From NCBI GenBank assembly GCA_002452095.1, contig DKEG01000023.1:1-20905 (forward strand): a stretch of 20,905 nt of DNA, given 5' to 3'. The position numbers were made by a program, and so were the translations under genes. The notes beneath the pieces were generated by a model. It did no database searches and was not told the DNA's origin. It saw nothing but the letters and a program-made list of their open reading frames with translations. The DNA is from Bacteroidales bacterium UBA6828. Its GTDB lineage: Bacteria > Bacteroidota > Bacteroidia > Bacteroidales > Paludibacteraceae. Shown here one piece after another: positions 20,825 through 20,905 of the stretch (position 1 is the stretch's first letter; every line of letters begins with the position of its first letter).

Positions 20825-20905
20825 TTGGGTTTGAAATTCTTGCAGGCGCGTGTGCCTACTACTATCTTGGGGAACGGCTGCAAGGCACAGATGATGAGTG
20901 TGGGC
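20821..20905 (-). CDS. C-terminal end of an unidentified gene (partial)
   Basis: An open minus-strand frame enters from the right edge and stops at TGA (20821-20823), giving 27 residues ending VVGTRACKNFKPK. The stop overlaps the ATG of the next gene in the ATGA pattern, like the coupled genes elsewhere in this operon, which supports a real coding end. The residues are too few to identify the protein. Confidence 0.4.
   Translation of the reverse strand, partial: PTLIICALQPFPKIVVGTRACKNFKPK

Noticed and set aside
1..20905. crAss-like phage with amber recoding
   Set aside because: Genes read cleanly with standard stops, and the head, portal and terminase order is lambda-like. The BACON domain alone does not make it crAss-like.
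1..20905. tRNA or rRNA genes, integrase, attachment sites
   Set aside because: I saw no cloverleaf-like segments, recombinase motifs or tRNA-end repeats in either strand, though short attachment sites cannot be excluded by eye.

Overview
This window looks like part of a tailed bacteriophage or prophage of Bacteroidales (Bacteroides, Parabacteroides, Prevotella and relatives). The main evidence is a lambda-like run of packaging, head and tail genes on the minus strand. Host clues are several promoters of the Bacteroidetes type (TTTG, 19-20 bp, TAnnTTTG), AT-rich gene leaders with little Shine-Dalgarno signal, and a BACON-like domain on the capsid protein. No integrase, replication genes, tRNA genes or CRISPR array are visible. 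All assignments come from reading translations and recalling family motifs; no database search was run.

Right arm (minus strand, about 20905 down to 12513). It starts with the tail end of an unidentified gene, then a charged repeat protein, a small protein with an SSB-like acidic tip, and a PD-(D/E)XK-like endonuclease. Next comes an S-adenosylmethionine synthetase with its own probable promoter. After it lies a compact module: ParB-like protein, helical protein, P-loop kinase and GNAT acetyltransferase, joined by 4-bp overlaps, then a radical SAM enzyme. The radical SAM gene overlaps the small terminase gene by 4 bp, and the large terminase follows. P-loop kinase, amino-acid transferase, radical SAM and acetyltransferase are the enzyme classes known from thymidine hypermodification in phages such as ViI and M6. 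I therefore propose a candidate DNA hypermodification cluster wired into the packaging operon, with the SAM synthetase supplying the cofactor.

Centre. Portal protein and a MuF minor head protein follow. The MuF protein carries a C-terminal papain-like (Tox-PL/glutamine-deamidase-like) domain. A small plus-strand gene with its own promoter overlaps its 3' end and is a candidate immunity gene. It belongs to a plus-strand cassette (about 6350-9302) that interrupts the late operon. The cassette also holds a miniature MutS (mismatch-binding domain only, with a sliding-clamp motif at its end), an HTH protein and several small unknowns.

Left arm (minus strand, 6223 down to 1). A promoter starts a second structural block: scaffold-like protein, decoration-like protein, major capsid protein with a C-terminal BACON-like domain, head-tail connectors, tail completion proteins, tail tube and two further tail-region proteins. 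A hairpin terminator at 293-320 closes it. A plus-strand promoter just before this terminator would make an RNA of about 70 nt. A lipoprotein, possibly a spanin, runs off the left edge. No tape measure, tail sheath, prohead protease, lysin or hydroxymethyluracil-forming enzyme is visible, so the system is incomplete here.
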